64,000 nucleotides of DNA from positions 1 to 64,000 of the forward strand of contig NZ_QLSU01000026.1 of the NCBI RefSeq assembly GCF_003268775.1. The letters run 5' to 3'. Shown in pieces: positions 45,770-53,966 of the stretch. The translations under genes and the position numbers were made by a program. The notes beneath the pieces were generated by a model. It did no database searches, was not told where the DNA came from, and worked only from the letters and a program-made list of their open reading frames with translations. Numbering within the stretch: position 1 is the first letter of the stretch; each line of letters opens with the position of its first letter. The stretch is from Paraburkholderia unamae. GTDB taxonomy: Bacteria > Pseudomonadota > Gammaproteobacteria > Burkholderiales > Burkholderiaceae.

Positions 45770-46912
45770 ATGCAGTCCAGCAATACAAAGCAGTTCAAGC
45801 TCCGCAGGGCGGCGCAATTGGCTTTCGTCGTGGTGTTAGCGGGTTTTGGCACGGCGGTGCGCGCGCAGTCGTCGGTGACGCTCTACGGCTTGATCGACAC
45901 GGCCGTACGCTACACCACGCACGCTAATGCGGCCGGCGGCGACAAGCTTCAACTCGCCAACGGCGGCTTGAGCGAAAGCAACTGGGGGATGCTCGGAGCG
46001 GAGGATCTGGGCGGCGGCAATCGCGCGATCTTGCAACTGGAAAGCCGCTTCTTTCCGAACTCCGGCATGAGCGACCCGGGCTATCCGTTCTTCAATACCG
46101 CCTATGTCGGTCTACAGTCGTCCACGTTGGGCCGGCTCACGCTGGGCCGGCAAACCAACCCGCTCGCCGACGCCGTGCTGAAGACCTATGTGAGCGCGTC
46201 GTGGTTGCCTACGGTCTACCAGTTCCGCCCGGAAGTCGCCATGGCCCAAGGGGTATGGGCCAGCAACATGGCCAAGTACATCGCGCGCTGGCAGGACGTG
46301 ACGGTTGAACTCTCGTACGCGTTCGGCGGCCAGGCGGGCGCATTCGGCGTGGGCAGCCAGATCGGCGCGTCGATTACCTATATTCCGCAATGGCCCTTGC
46401 GGCTCGCCGCCGGCTATCTGGATTCGCGCGACGCCGTCAACGGCTCCGCGCACTTCAAGGCGTGGACGGCCGGCGCCGCCTACACGTTTGCCGAGACGAC
46501 GGTCAACTTCGGCTGGGCGATGAACCGGCAGGATGCGGGCTTCGTGGGCAATTTCCCCAACGGTCCGTTCACGGCGGCGCAGCTCACGGCGCTCAAGTTC
46601 AACACGTTCTCGTCGCGCGAGATGTTCTTTGGCGGTGTTTCGCAGCAGGTCGGCGACAACACGCATTTCTCGGCCAACGTCTGGCGCACGCTGCAAGACG
46701 GCAAGGCGCAGAGCGGCGACGGCAACGCCACGCAGTTCCAGTTGCTCGCCGATTATGACCTCTCTCGCGCGACTAGTGTTTATGCGGAAGCGGACTACTC
46801 GCTCTATCGCGGGGGCCTCGTCGGGGCGCAGTTGCAGGGCTTCGTCGGCATGAGCGCGGCGGCGAGCACCACGCAACTCGGCATGATGGTGGGCCTGCGT
46901 CACATGTTCTGA
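45770..46912 (+). CDS. Gram-negative porin (OmpC-like trimeric type)
   Basis: A 380-residue betaproteobacterial porin. Signal peptide about residues 1-28 (VVLAGFGTAVRAQS), then the classic start SSVTLYGLIDTAVRYTTHA and LGAEDLGGGNRAILQLESRF. The barrel continues with TLGRQTNPLADAVL and ends GLRHMF with terminal Phe. Ribosome binding site AAAGGAG. It follows the MFS gene by 95 bases and may supply outer-membrane entry for the same substrate. Confidence 0.92.
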   Translation: MQSSNTKQFKLRRAAQLAFVVVLAGFGTAVRAQSSVTLYGLIDTAVRYTTHANAAGGDKLQLANGGLSESNWGMLGAEDLGGGNRAILQLESRFFPNSGMSDPGYPFFNTAYVGLQSSTLGRLTLGRQTNPLADAVLKTYVSASWLPTVYQFRPEVAMAQGVWASNMAKYIARWQDVTVELSYAFGGQAGAFGVGSQIGASITYIPQWPLRLAAGYLDSRDAVNGSAHFKAWTAGAAYTFAETTVNFGWAMNRQDAGFVGNFPNGPFTAAQLTALKFNTFSSREMFFGGVSQQVGDNTHFSANVWRTLQDGKAQSGDGNATQFQLLADYDLSRATSVYAEADYSLYRGGLVGAQLQGFVGMSAAASTTQLGMMVGLRHMF

Positions 46913-47143
46913 ACGCAAGGGCGCGTACTTGCCGCTTTGGCCGCTTCTGCCGCTTTGGCAGATTCACGTTCTGGTCTTTCCTCCCTTACGAACGCATGAA
47001 TGGGCGATTCCCAGAGGTCTCTCGCGAGCGAGCATCGATAGGGCGTCAGGGCAAACCTGGCGGGATCGCTTTGTTTTTGTCGAATCAACCGTTAGATTAG
47101 GCGGGGAACATCTCATAGACGAACTCCGCGTGCGGGCGGCGCA

Positions 47144-48298
47144 ATGAACAAGACGAATCCTTGCTGGGCATTGTCCATTTTCGTTGTCGTTCTTTCGATT
47201 CTGCTGGCACAGTTCGCCAGGGCCGACGAGGCGGCGGCGTTGCCTGCCGGCGCTGCGGCTCCCGTCGTTCCCCCGAACGGTAACGCGACGGCAACGCGCG
47301 ATGGTCCATTGCGCGTCGCCATCGCACCTATCGCACCTTTCGTGGTGCCGCAATCGACGCCGCCGCAAGGGTTCAGCATCGATATCTGGAACGAAGTGGC
47401 GCGGCGCATGCGTCGGGACTTCACGTGGCGTCCCGTTGCGACGCTGCCTGAATTGCTCGCCGCCGTGCAGCAGGGCAATGTGGATCTCGCGATTGCAGCA
47501 ATCACCATGACACCGCAACGGGAAGGGCTGGTGGACTTCTCGATGCCGTACTTCGATTCCGGCTTGCAGATCATGGTCAGGGCGCGCGACGACAACTCCT
47601 TCATGACGACGGTTTCGTCGATTCCGTGGCGTGCCATCGGCCAGTTCGTGGCGATGACTGCCGCCGTTATTTTTCTGCTCGCCAATCTCGTCTGGCTTAT
47701 GGAGCGCAAACGCGACAAGAGTTTTCAGAAGCCGTATTGGCGCGCCCTTGGCGAGGGGCTGTGGGTGACCATGCTGATCATTGCGACCGGCGAGCACGGC
47801 GAACGCGATGCGCCGGGCGTCTGGAGGCGCATGCTCGTGCCGGCGATGTGGCTGATCGGCGTCGTGCTGGTCGCCCAGTTGACGGCGACGGTGACTTCGT
47901 CGCAGACGGTGGCGCGGCTTCAGTCGAGCATCCAGGGTCCGGACGACCTTCCGGGCAAGCTGATTGCCACGGTGCCCGGCACGGTCGCCGCCGATTACCT
48001 CAGGCAGCGCGGCCTGCTGTTCGTCGACATCCATAGCGCCGATGACGGATTCCGCATGCTCATGCGCGGGGACGTGCAGGCCATCGTCTATGACGCGCCG
48101 ACGTTGCAATACTGGGCCGCGAGGACCGGCAAAGGCGTGCTTGCCGTGGTCGGGCCGGTTTTCCGGCCGGAAAAGTATGGAATCGCTTTGCCGAACGGCA
48201 GTCCGCTCAGAAAGGCCATCAACGAGACCTTGCTCTCCATGTACGAGGATGGCACGTACGAGCAGATCTACAGAAAGTGGTTCTCGTCGAACCAATAG
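47144..48298 (+). CDS. Ionotropic-glutamate-receptor-like ligand-gated channel (GluR0 architecture)
   Basis: A 384-residue protein with a binding lobe split by an ion-channel core: signal peptide 1-27, SBP lobe 1 (about 54-150: LRVAIAPIAPFV, QQGNVDLAIAAITMTPQREG), TM1 (about 166-188, ending WLMERKRD), pore helix and loop, TM2 (about 229-250), then lobe 2 (DDLPGKLIATVPGTVAADYL to YEQIYRKWF). This is the GluR0 layout. The selectivity-filter position reads A214-T-G-E-H-G-E-R221 instead of TVGYGD, so K+ selectivity is doubtful. Ligand is probably an amino acid. An ordinary SBP with one membrane pair would not have a re-entrant pore segment. Confidence 0.8.
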   Translation: MNKTNPCWALSIFVVVLSILLAQFARADEAAALPAGAAAPVVPPNGNATATRDGPLRVAIAPIAPFVVPQSTPPQGFSIDIWNEVARRMRRDFTWRPVATLPELLAAVQQGNVDLAIAAITMTPQREGLVDFSMPYFDSGLQIMVRARDDNSFMTTVSSIPWRAIGQFVAMTAAVIFLLANLVWLMERKRDKSFQKPYWRALGEGLWVTMLIIATGEHGERDAPGVWRRMLVPAMWLIGVVLVAQLTATVTSSQTVARLQSSIQGPDDLPGKLIATVPGTVAADYLRQRGLLFVDIHSADDGFRMLMRGDVQAIVYDAPTLQYWAARTGKGVLAVVGPVFRPEKYGIALPNGSPLRKAINETLLSMYEDGTYEQIYRKWFSSNQ

Positions 48299-48387
48299 GC
48301 ATAGGGCCTCGATCCGGGCAACCGTCACGTACGGGAAGCCCGGCAGGGCGGCCTTTTCTCGGAGCCGGCGGTGCCCGCCGTGGCTGC

Positions 48388-49494
48388 CTACGGCGAAGTT
48401 TTAGCTGCTGCTGTCTGCCGTTGGCTGGCAAGCTCCGCCGATGAATAGTAAATCAGCGGATTCGGCATGCGCGTCGGCGTGGCGCAGGCTTCGATTGCGT
48501 GTGCGTGCGGCGGCGGGCACGCGGCCAGATCTTGCAGCATGGCCTGGGTGCGTTCCTGATAGCGCACTGCGGTTTCCCCCGGCGATGGCAAGCCGCCTGG
48601 CGTAATCAGGCGCATTTCGATCTTGCGGATCGGCACGGCCGCAGCAAAGGTGCTCTGGTATTGCAGTACGACGCGCCGGTTGCTCAAGTCGACGGTGGCC
48701 AGCACCATGCGTGTGGGCACCGGGATGACCGCCCCCGAGCGATAGCGCAGCAGCACGTAGGGAACGAAACGTTGCGGCAGTTGCAGGTCGACGCGCGTGC
48801 CGGCGTCCGCGCGCACGCGCAGTAGCGCTCCGTCCGGAATGTAGCGCTGGGTTCGCCAGCCGCGTGTCACGCGTTGAGCACCGACGCACGGCGCGTAGAA
48901 GAACTCGGTTTCGTCGGCGTCGTGGCCGGTGTATATCATCGCGCCATCGTTGCGCGCCGACAGCGACTTGATGCCGATGTTGCCGCCACGGGAAGAGACC
49001 GCGGCAAGCGTGCCGCCGCGCACGAACACGCCCGTGTAAGGAAACCATGTCGTGCGCTGGTTCACCACCGCGCCAAAGGGCTCGCACGCGGTCGACATCG
49101 TCTCGCCCTGCATATCGGCGGCGCCAGGAACGGGCTCGCTCGAACGCAGATCCAGCAGGCGCAGCTTGCCGGGCGCGTCGATGGCGAAGGTCGCCTTCAC
49201 GTGCAGCGAATAGTACGCGCCGCCCTGATCGTGGCCTGTGTATAGCTGGCTGGCGAGCGGCGTGAGGTTGGCGACTTCGGGTTCAAGGGACTGTGACTGC
49301 GAGGGCGTCGCCGGGGCGCAAGCGGCAAGCGCGAGCGCCACGCCAGCCGCGAGGGCGACGGTGCAACTGGACGTCGTTGGCGGTCGCCGCCGACACGGCT
49401 GCAACGCCTGGCGCGTTTTTGCGAGGAGCAGGCCGGTCAACGAGGGGAATCGTCTGACGGAATGGGAGGTGATGGGATTTCGGCGCTCGCTCAT
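48388..49494 (-). CDS. Uncharacterised lipoprotein
   Basis: A 368-residue predicted lipoprotein: 50 N-terminal residues, a hydrophobic stretch ending LALAAC with the lipobox Cys at about residue 60, then a beta-rich mature domain. Seen are two YTGHD motifs (LYTGHDQGGAYYSLHVKATF and MIYTGHDADETEFFYAPC), TTWFPYTGVFVRGG and a Pro/Ala/His C-terminus. I do not recognise a characterised family. The ATG at 49494 (GAGGCGGAA upstream) is chosen, but an unusually long pre-lipobox N-region leaves a later start possible. Confidence 0.6.
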   Translation of the reverse strand: MSERRNPITSHSVRRFPSLTGLLLAKTRQALQPCRRRPPTTSSCTVALAAGVALALAACAPATPSQSQSLEPEVANLTPLASQLYTGHDQGGAYYSLHVKATFAIDAPGKLRLLDLRSSEPVPGAADMQGETMSTACEPFGAVVNQRTTWFPYTGVFVRGGTLAAVSSRGGNIGIKSLSARNDGAMIYTGHDADETEFFYAPCVGAQRVTRGWRTQRYIPDGALLRVRADAGTRVDLQLPQRFVPYVLLRYRSGAVIPVPTRMVLATVDLSNRRVVLQYQSTFAAAVPIRKIEMRLITPGGLPSPGETAVRYQERTQAMLQDLAACPPPHAHAIEACATPTRMPNPLIYYSSAELASQRQTAAAKTSP

Positions 49495-49698
49495 TTCCGC
49501 CTCGAAGTGGGTAGCAGGAATGTCATTGTCCAGGAACGCGCGAATCGACGGCGGCTGTTTGCCAAACGATGCAGTGAGCACGGGGCGGGGCCTTCCGGAT
49601 GCTGCGCCGCGTGTCTGGACGGCCGGGCCCATGCAGTGCACACTGCCGTGCGAAATTCACAAAACACGGATAAGCAATATGGACTCCAAAGGAATGGA

Positions 49699-49977
49699 AT
49701 GAGAACGGACGCGTTCATGCTGGGCGCGGGCATCGTCGGCGTGAGTGTTTCGCTGCATCTGCAAGCGCGCGGTGTGCGCATCACGCGCGTGGACAGGCGC
49801 GGACGCAAGCGTCATGCCGCGACGCGCTTGCCAGGCGCTCGTTATGTGCGGATTGCTGATCGTGTTTGCGAGCGTGGCTGGTTCGGCCAGAATCTGGAGC
49901 CGGGAAGGGGACATCCGGATGACAGGAAGACGTGCCGTATGCTCTCACAGGGCCGTGGAAACGCAAAACCTCGCTGA
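49699..49977 (+). pseudogene. Truncated FAD-dependent oxidoreductase, N-terminus only
   Basis: A good ribosome binding site (AAAGGA) and ATG open a frame reading MRTDAFMLGAGIVGVSVSLH, then LQARGVRITRVDRR, the Rossmann start of a DadA/DAO-type oxidoreductase. After about 34 residues the sequence turns into a non-conserved tail and stops at 49977. The remaining 350 or more codons are absent, so the gene was cut by deletion or by insertion of the element to the right. Confidence 0.6.
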
Positions 49978-49979
49978 AT

Positions 49980-50486
49980 ATGCTGCTCTTTTTGGACACC
50001 GAGTACACGGGATATGAGCAAGCCGTCCCTCAACTAATAAGTCTTGCGCTCGTGACCGAGGACGGAAAACGTGAGTTTTATGTGGAGATTGCTGATACAT
50101 GGCGCGCAGCGGACTGCACCGAATTCGTAAAACGAGAGGTTCTGCCGCTGCTCGGCGGCCCGTGCCGTGCAACTGTACGAGCCCGTGCTGAACTACGTGC
50201 GTGGCTTGCAGAGTCTCCTCGCAAGGTGCAAGTAGCGTGCGATTCAGCGATAGACTTCAATTTTTTACTCAGCTTGCTCGGTTCGCCGCGGCCCACTAAT
50301 CTGGCGTCAACGTATTTCGATCTACGCCCGCTAGTCGATACGACGGTATATGACCGGTCTGTCGCGGCTTACCATGAGACCGACCGGAGGCTTCACCATG
50401 CTCTGGCTGACGCTCGGGCATATCGCCGCGGATGGTTGGCCTGGATGACGCGATTGGGTAGCCTTACATGGCAACTTTACGTATGA
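49980..50486 (+). CDS. DEDD-type 3'-5' exonuclease-like protein
   Basis: A 168-residue RNase H-fold exonuclease: motif I LLFLDTEYTGY (D6, E8), motif II in VACDSAIDFNFLLSL, motif III HHALADARAYRRGW (H and D of the DEDDh class). Small stand-alone versions act on DNA or RNA ends in phages and bacteria. Lower GC and codon use than the chromosomal neighbours suggest acquisition. It sits just outside the prophage repressor, so it could be a prophage cargo gene or a separate accessory gene. Confidence 0.68.
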   Translation: MLLFLDTEYTGYEQAVPQLISLALVTEDGKREFYVEIADTWRAADCTEFVKREVLPLLGGPCRATVRARAELRAWLAESPRKVQVACDSAIDFNFLLSLLGSPRPTNLASTYFDLRPLVDTTVYDRSVAAYHETDRRLHHALADARAYRRGWLAWMTRLGSLTWQLYV

Positions 50487-50576
50487 GCACCCGCGCGCAG
50501 TATCGAACCATATTATTCAAACTAAATTTTACATAATGCAAAAACTGGTAGTTGAAACAGCTAACTTTGGCTGACG

Positions 50577-50906
50577 TTACACCTGTGGGATCAAGGCCCC
50601 ACAAGCGTTAGCGGGTAGCGCCAGCAGGCGAAAACCCTTGGAAAAAATTTCCAAAGCGTGCATCCAAACGCCTCGCGTTTCGGCATCTTTTGCGCTTTCA
50701 ACGCGCGCGGAAGCAATGACTTCCAACGGATCAATCCCAAGAATTTCGGCGACCCGAATGCAGGTCTTTTCGTCGAAAACCGAACGGCCAGTGCGATAGC
50801 CGCTGATCGTCGAACGCGTCACGCCGAGTGCTTTGGCTGCGGCGTAGTCGGAGGGGAGGTCAAGACGCGCCTTCGCAGCGTCAAGCCAATCAATCGTGGT
50901 TCTCAT
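50577..50906 (-). CDS. Phage HTH repressor-like protein
   Basis: A 109-residue Cro/CI-like regulator with an N-terminal HTH (IDWLDAAKARLDLPSDYAAA, then LGVTRSTISGYRTGRSVFDE) and a C-terminal helical tail with DUF3693-like character (ILGIDPLEVIASARVESAKD). This type is the immunity regulator of some small phages. ATG 50906 has AAGGGG upstream. Divergent from the early phage operon across an operator/promoter region. Confidence 0.75.
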   Translation of the reverse strand: MRTTIDWLDAAKARLDLPSDYAAAKALGVTRSTISGYRTGRSVFDEKTCIRVAEILGIDPLEVIASARVESAKDAETRGVWMHALEIFSKGFRLLALPANACGALIPQV

Positions 50907-50982
50907 AAAAAACCCCTTACAAATCAAATCAACCCGGTGTCAAGGTTAGTCGAACGCTCGACGAGCTGCAACGTCCGACAAA

Positions 50983-50996
50983 CTCGTACGTACGAG
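50983..50996. promoter_or_regulatory. Palindromic operator CTCGTACGTACGAG
   Basis: Perfect 14-bp palindrome between the divergent repressor and early genes. A TACGAG half-site recurs 20 bases on, inside the promoter spacer. Likely the repressor site. Confidence 0.6.
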
Positions 50997-51001
50997 ATAA
51001 A

Positions 51002-51031
51002 TTGACTAGTACGAGAAAGATCAACTATGAT
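51002..51031 (+). promoter_or_regulatory. Early rightward phage promoter
   Basis: TTGACT (51002-51007) and TATGAT (51026-51031) are separated by 18 bases, close to consensus. A TACGAG half-operator lies in the spacer. It should drive the short Rep-like gene and the genes after it. Confidence 0.68.
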
Positions 51032-51095
51032 CCGCCTGTCGCCCCGGCAACTGGTCCTCAACCCCGCCAGTGCTGGATTTGCTACCCGGCCGCCG

Positions 51096-51122
51096 GGGCG
51101 ATGTTTCTCGAAAACGTCGCCC
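51096..51122 (+). other. RNA hairpin in the leader of the short Rep-like gene
   Basis: GGGCGATGTTT and AAACGTCGCCC form an 11-bp stem (one U-G pair) with a CTCGA loop, ending 26 bases before the ATG at 51148. Possible attenuator, translational control or single-strand origin structure. Confidence 0.4.
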
Positions 51123-51147
51123 AAGGGGTTGGGAAAGGGGAGTCAAA

Positions 51148-51804
51148 ATGCAGGTTTCGCCGCAACAAATCGTTACAGATTTCACGGGTTCGCAACCGGT
51201 TGACGCCAGCAATCGGGGTCGCATCAGCATCTTCGGCCGCCGTCATGGCCGTGTTACCTCCCGCGACCAGAGCTTTACGCTCGCGGCGCTCGCCGCAGGC
51301 GGCAGGGCGGAAAAGGCCGGCCGCGCCGCGAACCTCATCACGCGCATGGCCGAACTTGAACGTCTCGCGCAATCCGGCGGCGATACCGCCATGCTCGTGT
51401 CGATCACGTGCCCGTCGCGCATGCACCGCCTGAAAACCGTGGACGGCCAAGACCAGGCCAATCCGGAATGGAACGGCACGATGCCGCACATCGCGAGCGG
51501 GTATCTCTCCCGCGTCTGGTTCCGTGCGCGCGCATCGATCGCGCGCAACGGCGTCGATATCTACGGTGCCTACGTGCAAAAGCTGCACAGCGACGGCACG
51601 CCGTATCTGGTTTGCCTCGTCTACTACACGCCCATCGACGGCCCTGTCGTTCGATCGGCGATTCGGCATTTCGCGCTCGACATTGAAGACCTCAATCAGT
51701 CAGCGCCGCGCACACGTGTCAACTTCATCGACGTCCTTGAGCAGTCCGCACGTATCTTCGGGGACGTCGCCGCTCGCCGCGCCAGTCCCGTCGTTTTCGG
51801 CTAA
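51148..51804 (+). CDS. Short, catalytically degenerate phage replication-endonuclease paralogue
   Basis: A 218-residue protein homologous to the central part of the 680-residue replication endonuclease at 53967. Shared segments: MLVSITCPSRMHRLKTVDGQ, GTMPHIASGYLSRVWFRARA, and GPVVRSAIRHFALD. The equivalent of the HUH metal motif (HWH in the large protein) is YLV (residues 153-155), and the frame ends before the tyrosine region. It therefore cannot nick DNA. Ribosome binding site AAAGGGGA. First gene after the early promoter. It may bind origin DNA or the full protein and modulate replication. Confidence 0.65.
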   Translation: MQVSPQQIVTDFTGSQPVDASNRGRISIFGRRHGRVTSRDQSFTLAALAAGGRAEKAGRAANLITRMAELERLAQSGGDTAMLVSITCPSRMHRLKTVDGQDQANPEWNGTMPHIASGYLSRVWFRARASIARNGVDIYGAYVQKLHSDGTPYLVCLVYYTPIDGPVVRSAIRHFALDIEDLNQSAPRTRVNFIDVLEQSARIFGDVAARRASPVVFG

Positions 51805-51831
51805 CGCGATTTCGAATTCAGCGGAGTGGCT

Positions 51832-52020
51832 ATGGCATCTATCTATCGTATTCCTAATCGTCAAGCGGCCGAAATTCAGGCTATTCGGAAACTGATCCGC
51901 ACGAGCAACGCGGAAAACATCACGCGGCGGCATGCGCAAGACGCGGCCGCCGTGCTGCGCGAGAACGACCAAGGCACGGTCATGGCGCGCGTGCTTTTTC
52001 TCACTTCCTCGGGGGCGTGA
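51832..52020 (+). CDS. Small phage protein
   Basis: A 62-residue basic, mostly helical protein (ASIYRIPNRQAAEIQAIRKL). No family recognised. It is 27 bases after the short Rep-like gene and one base before the next gene. Confidence 0.55.
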   Translation: MASIYRIPNRQAAEIQAIRKLIRTSNAENITRRHAQDAAAVLRENDQGTVMARVLFLTSSGA

Positions 52021-52021
52021 C

Positions 52022-52204
52022 ATGGACCTCCACGAACCTATTGAGGCCGTCCGTCGGCGCATTTTGCTCGAAAAGATCGATGAATACCGGTATCTGAGGA
52101 AGCCTCGATCACGGATGAAGTTCTGCGGGTGGGCCGTATGCATGCTGTTCGATGACATCAAAAAGGTGCTCGACCGGCTCAACGGCATGGCGGGAGAGTG
52201 GTGA
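52022..52204 (+). CDS. Small phage protein
   Basis: A 60-residue helical protein (MDLHEPIEAVRRRILLEKID; CGWAVCMLFDDIKKVL). No family recognised. Its stop overlaps the next start as ATGA. Confidence 0.55.
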   Translation: MDLHEPIEAVRRRILLEKIDEYRYLRKPRSRMKFCGWAVCMLFDDIKKVLDRLNGMAGEW

Positions 52205-52500
52205 TGATCGATATCGCGATTCCCTTGGGGTCTGACATGAGCGCACCTACGTTCATGAAGTGCCTGTGCCAAGACTGCCTTTCGATTCGTTGGTTGCCGG
52301 AACTGATGCCCGGCATGGAGGGCGGCGGCCTGAATGGCGACGGCAGCGAATGCGCATGCGACTGCGGCGGCGAAGTCTGTCCGTGTGGATCGTGCGTCGC
52401 GACCGCCCAAATGCTGGAGTCAGGCGTACGCGATCCGGATTCGCTCGGCGTGCGTGGACCAATCAACCAATGGAACCCGGTAACGGGCATCCGCGTATGA
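52204..52500 (+). CDS. Small cysteine-rich phage protein
   Basis: A 98-residue protein with ten cysteines, clustered as CLCQDC near residue 20 and CACDCGGEVCPCGSC at about 50-65. This looks like a zinc or Fe-S-binding module. An internal ATG at 52237 is an alternative start. ATGA overlaps couple it to the genes on both sides. I recognise no named family. Confidence 0.55.
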   Translation: MIDIAIPLGSDMSAPTFMKCLCQDCLSIRWLPELMPGMEGGGLNGDGSECACDCGGEVCPCGSCVATAQMLESGVRDPDSLGVRGPINQWNPVTGIRV

Positions 52501-52778
52501 GCGCTTTGAAGGCGTTCTCTGACGGATATCGCGTCGACGATGGCGATATCGGCTATGCAGGCGACACGCACCTGTCGTTCAAGTCTCGTGCGGTGCCGAG
52601 CGCCGCGCACGTACGCGCGACCGAACGCGGAGACGTGGAGCTGTCCCGCATCAAAAGCATTCTTACCGGCGCGAAGCCATCGACCGGCGCGGGGCAAAGC
52701 ACGACCCCGCGCCGTTTGAGCGTGACGCCTGAGGCTTATTGGGCGGCTATCAGTCGAGTCGTGCGAGGTTTCAATTGA
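52497..52778 (+). CDS. Small phage protein
   Basis: A 93-residue protein (MSALKAFSDGYRVDDGDIGY). No family recognised. Overlaps the preceding gene as ATGA and the following gene as TTGA. Confidence 0.55.
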   Translation: MSALKAFSDGYRVDDGDIGYAGDTHLSFKSRAVPSAAHVRATERGDVELSRIKSILTGAKPSTGAGQSTTPRRLSVTPEAYWAAISRVVRGFN

Positions 52779-53749
52779 GCGCGCGCCCCTTGAAACACGT
52801 TGTGTCCATTTCTGGTGGGAAGGACAGCACAGCGACGTTGCTTGTGGCCCTTGAGTTGCACGGACACGATGAGGTGCAAGCGGTATTCGCTGACACAGGA
52901 AACGAGCACGAGGCGACGTACGAGTACGCGCTTGACTATCTCCCTCGCGCACTCGGGATCAAGGTCGATGTCGTGCGTGCGTCGTTCGACGACGAGTTTG
53001 CGACCAAGCGAGCGAATCTCGCACGCATCGCTGCGGGCGAACCGGAGTCGGCCGTCTACGGAAAGCGCGAGTTCATGTATGACTGGACACCTGAGGCAGC
53101 AGCACGGGCGCTCGAAATTCTCAAGCCGACCGGCAATCCCTTTCTGGACCTGTGCATGGTCCGTGGCGGTTTTCCTTCACGAAAGCGTCAATTCTGCACG
53201 GAGTATTTGAAGCGCAATCCGCTGACGGAATATGCGCTTGACTGCGTCGACAAGGGCTATTTCGTTGAGTCATGGCAAGGAGTTCGCGCTGACGAAAGCG
53301 AGGCTCGTCGGTGGCTCCAGTCATACGAGGCACGTGGCGGTCACTACGCCGTTTATCGCCCAATCTTGCGCTGGAATGTCGCCGACGTTTTTGAGGCCCA
53401 TATTGCGGCCGGCATCCGTCCGAATCCGCTCTATCGCGAGAACATGTCGCGTGTCGGGTGCATGCCATGCATCAACGCACGAAAGGTCGAGATCCGAGAA
53501 ATATCCCGTCGCTTTCCAGAGCATATCGAGCGCATTGCTGAATGGGAGCGGCTTGTCTCTACTGTGTGCCGCCCACGGTCGCCGGTTTCATTTTTCCACA
53601 TGGGAACGCAGGCGCATCGCGGCCAGGACAGCACCATTTATTCCGTCGTCGAATGGTCGAAAACGACTCGCGGTGGCCGTCAATATGACCTCCTTGCGGA
53701 CGCCGAACCCGCGAGCGCGTGTTCGTCTGCATACGGGCTTTGCGAATGA
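52775..53749 (+). CDS. PAPS-reductase / ATP-pyrophosphatase-family protein
   Basis: A 324-residue PP-loop ATPase of the phosphoadenosine-phosphosulfate-reductase-like group: SGGKDST motif at residues 13-19, FADTGNEHEATYEYALDYLP, GGFPSRKRQFCTEYLK and a CMPC pair in RVGCMPCINARKVEI. Phage members are linked to sulfur or nucleotide/tRNA modification; the exact substrate is unknown. The TTG start at 52775 has GAGG upstream and overlaps the previous TGA (TTGA). Confidence 0.75.
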   Translation: MSARPLKHVVSISGGKDSTATLLVALELHGHDEVQAVFADTGNEHEATYEYALDYLPRALGIKVDVVRASFDDEFATKRANLARIAAGEPESAVYGKREFMYDWTPEAAARALEILKPTGNPFLDLCMVRGGFPSRKRQFCTEYLKRNPLTEYALDCVDKGYFVESWQGVRADESEARRWLQSYEARGGHYAVYRPILRWNVADVFEAHIAAGIRPNPLYRENMSRVGCMPCINARKVEIREISRRFPEHIERIAEWERLVSTVCRPRSPVSFFHMGTQAHRGQDSTIYSVVEWSKTTRGGRQYDLLADAEPASACSSAYGLCE

Positions 53750-53952
53750 GCCTGAATCGACAATGCCGAATTGGCTGCGCGGTCATGGTGTGCTCGACGT
53801 CGGTTGACACAGAATCGGCTGACGGCATGCGCGGTCGAATCTCCGCAATAGAGGGCGACATCGCCACGGTCGAGTGCTACCTGGGCGGGGATAGCTGCGT
53901 GCTACGCATGCCGCTCGGCGAGCTGGTCTCGCTGAACGGCATTGCGTCGTAG
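53746..53952 (+). CDS. Small phage protein
   Basis: A 68-residue protein, Cys-containing N-terminus (CRIGCAVMVC) and a beta-rich C-terminus (GDIATVECYLGGDSCVLRM). ATGA overlap with the PAPS-reductase-like gene. No family recognised. Confidence 0.5.
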   Translation: MSLNRQCRIGCAVMVCSTSVDTESADGMRGRISAIEGDIATVECYLGGDSCVLRMPLGELVSLNGIAS

Positions 53953-53966
53953 CGAGGCACGTTCGC

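Noticed and set aside
46920..46970. Short direct repeats (CCGCTTTGG-like) after the porin
   Set aside because: Only two or three imperfect copies over 40 bases; not CRISPR and no other sign of function.
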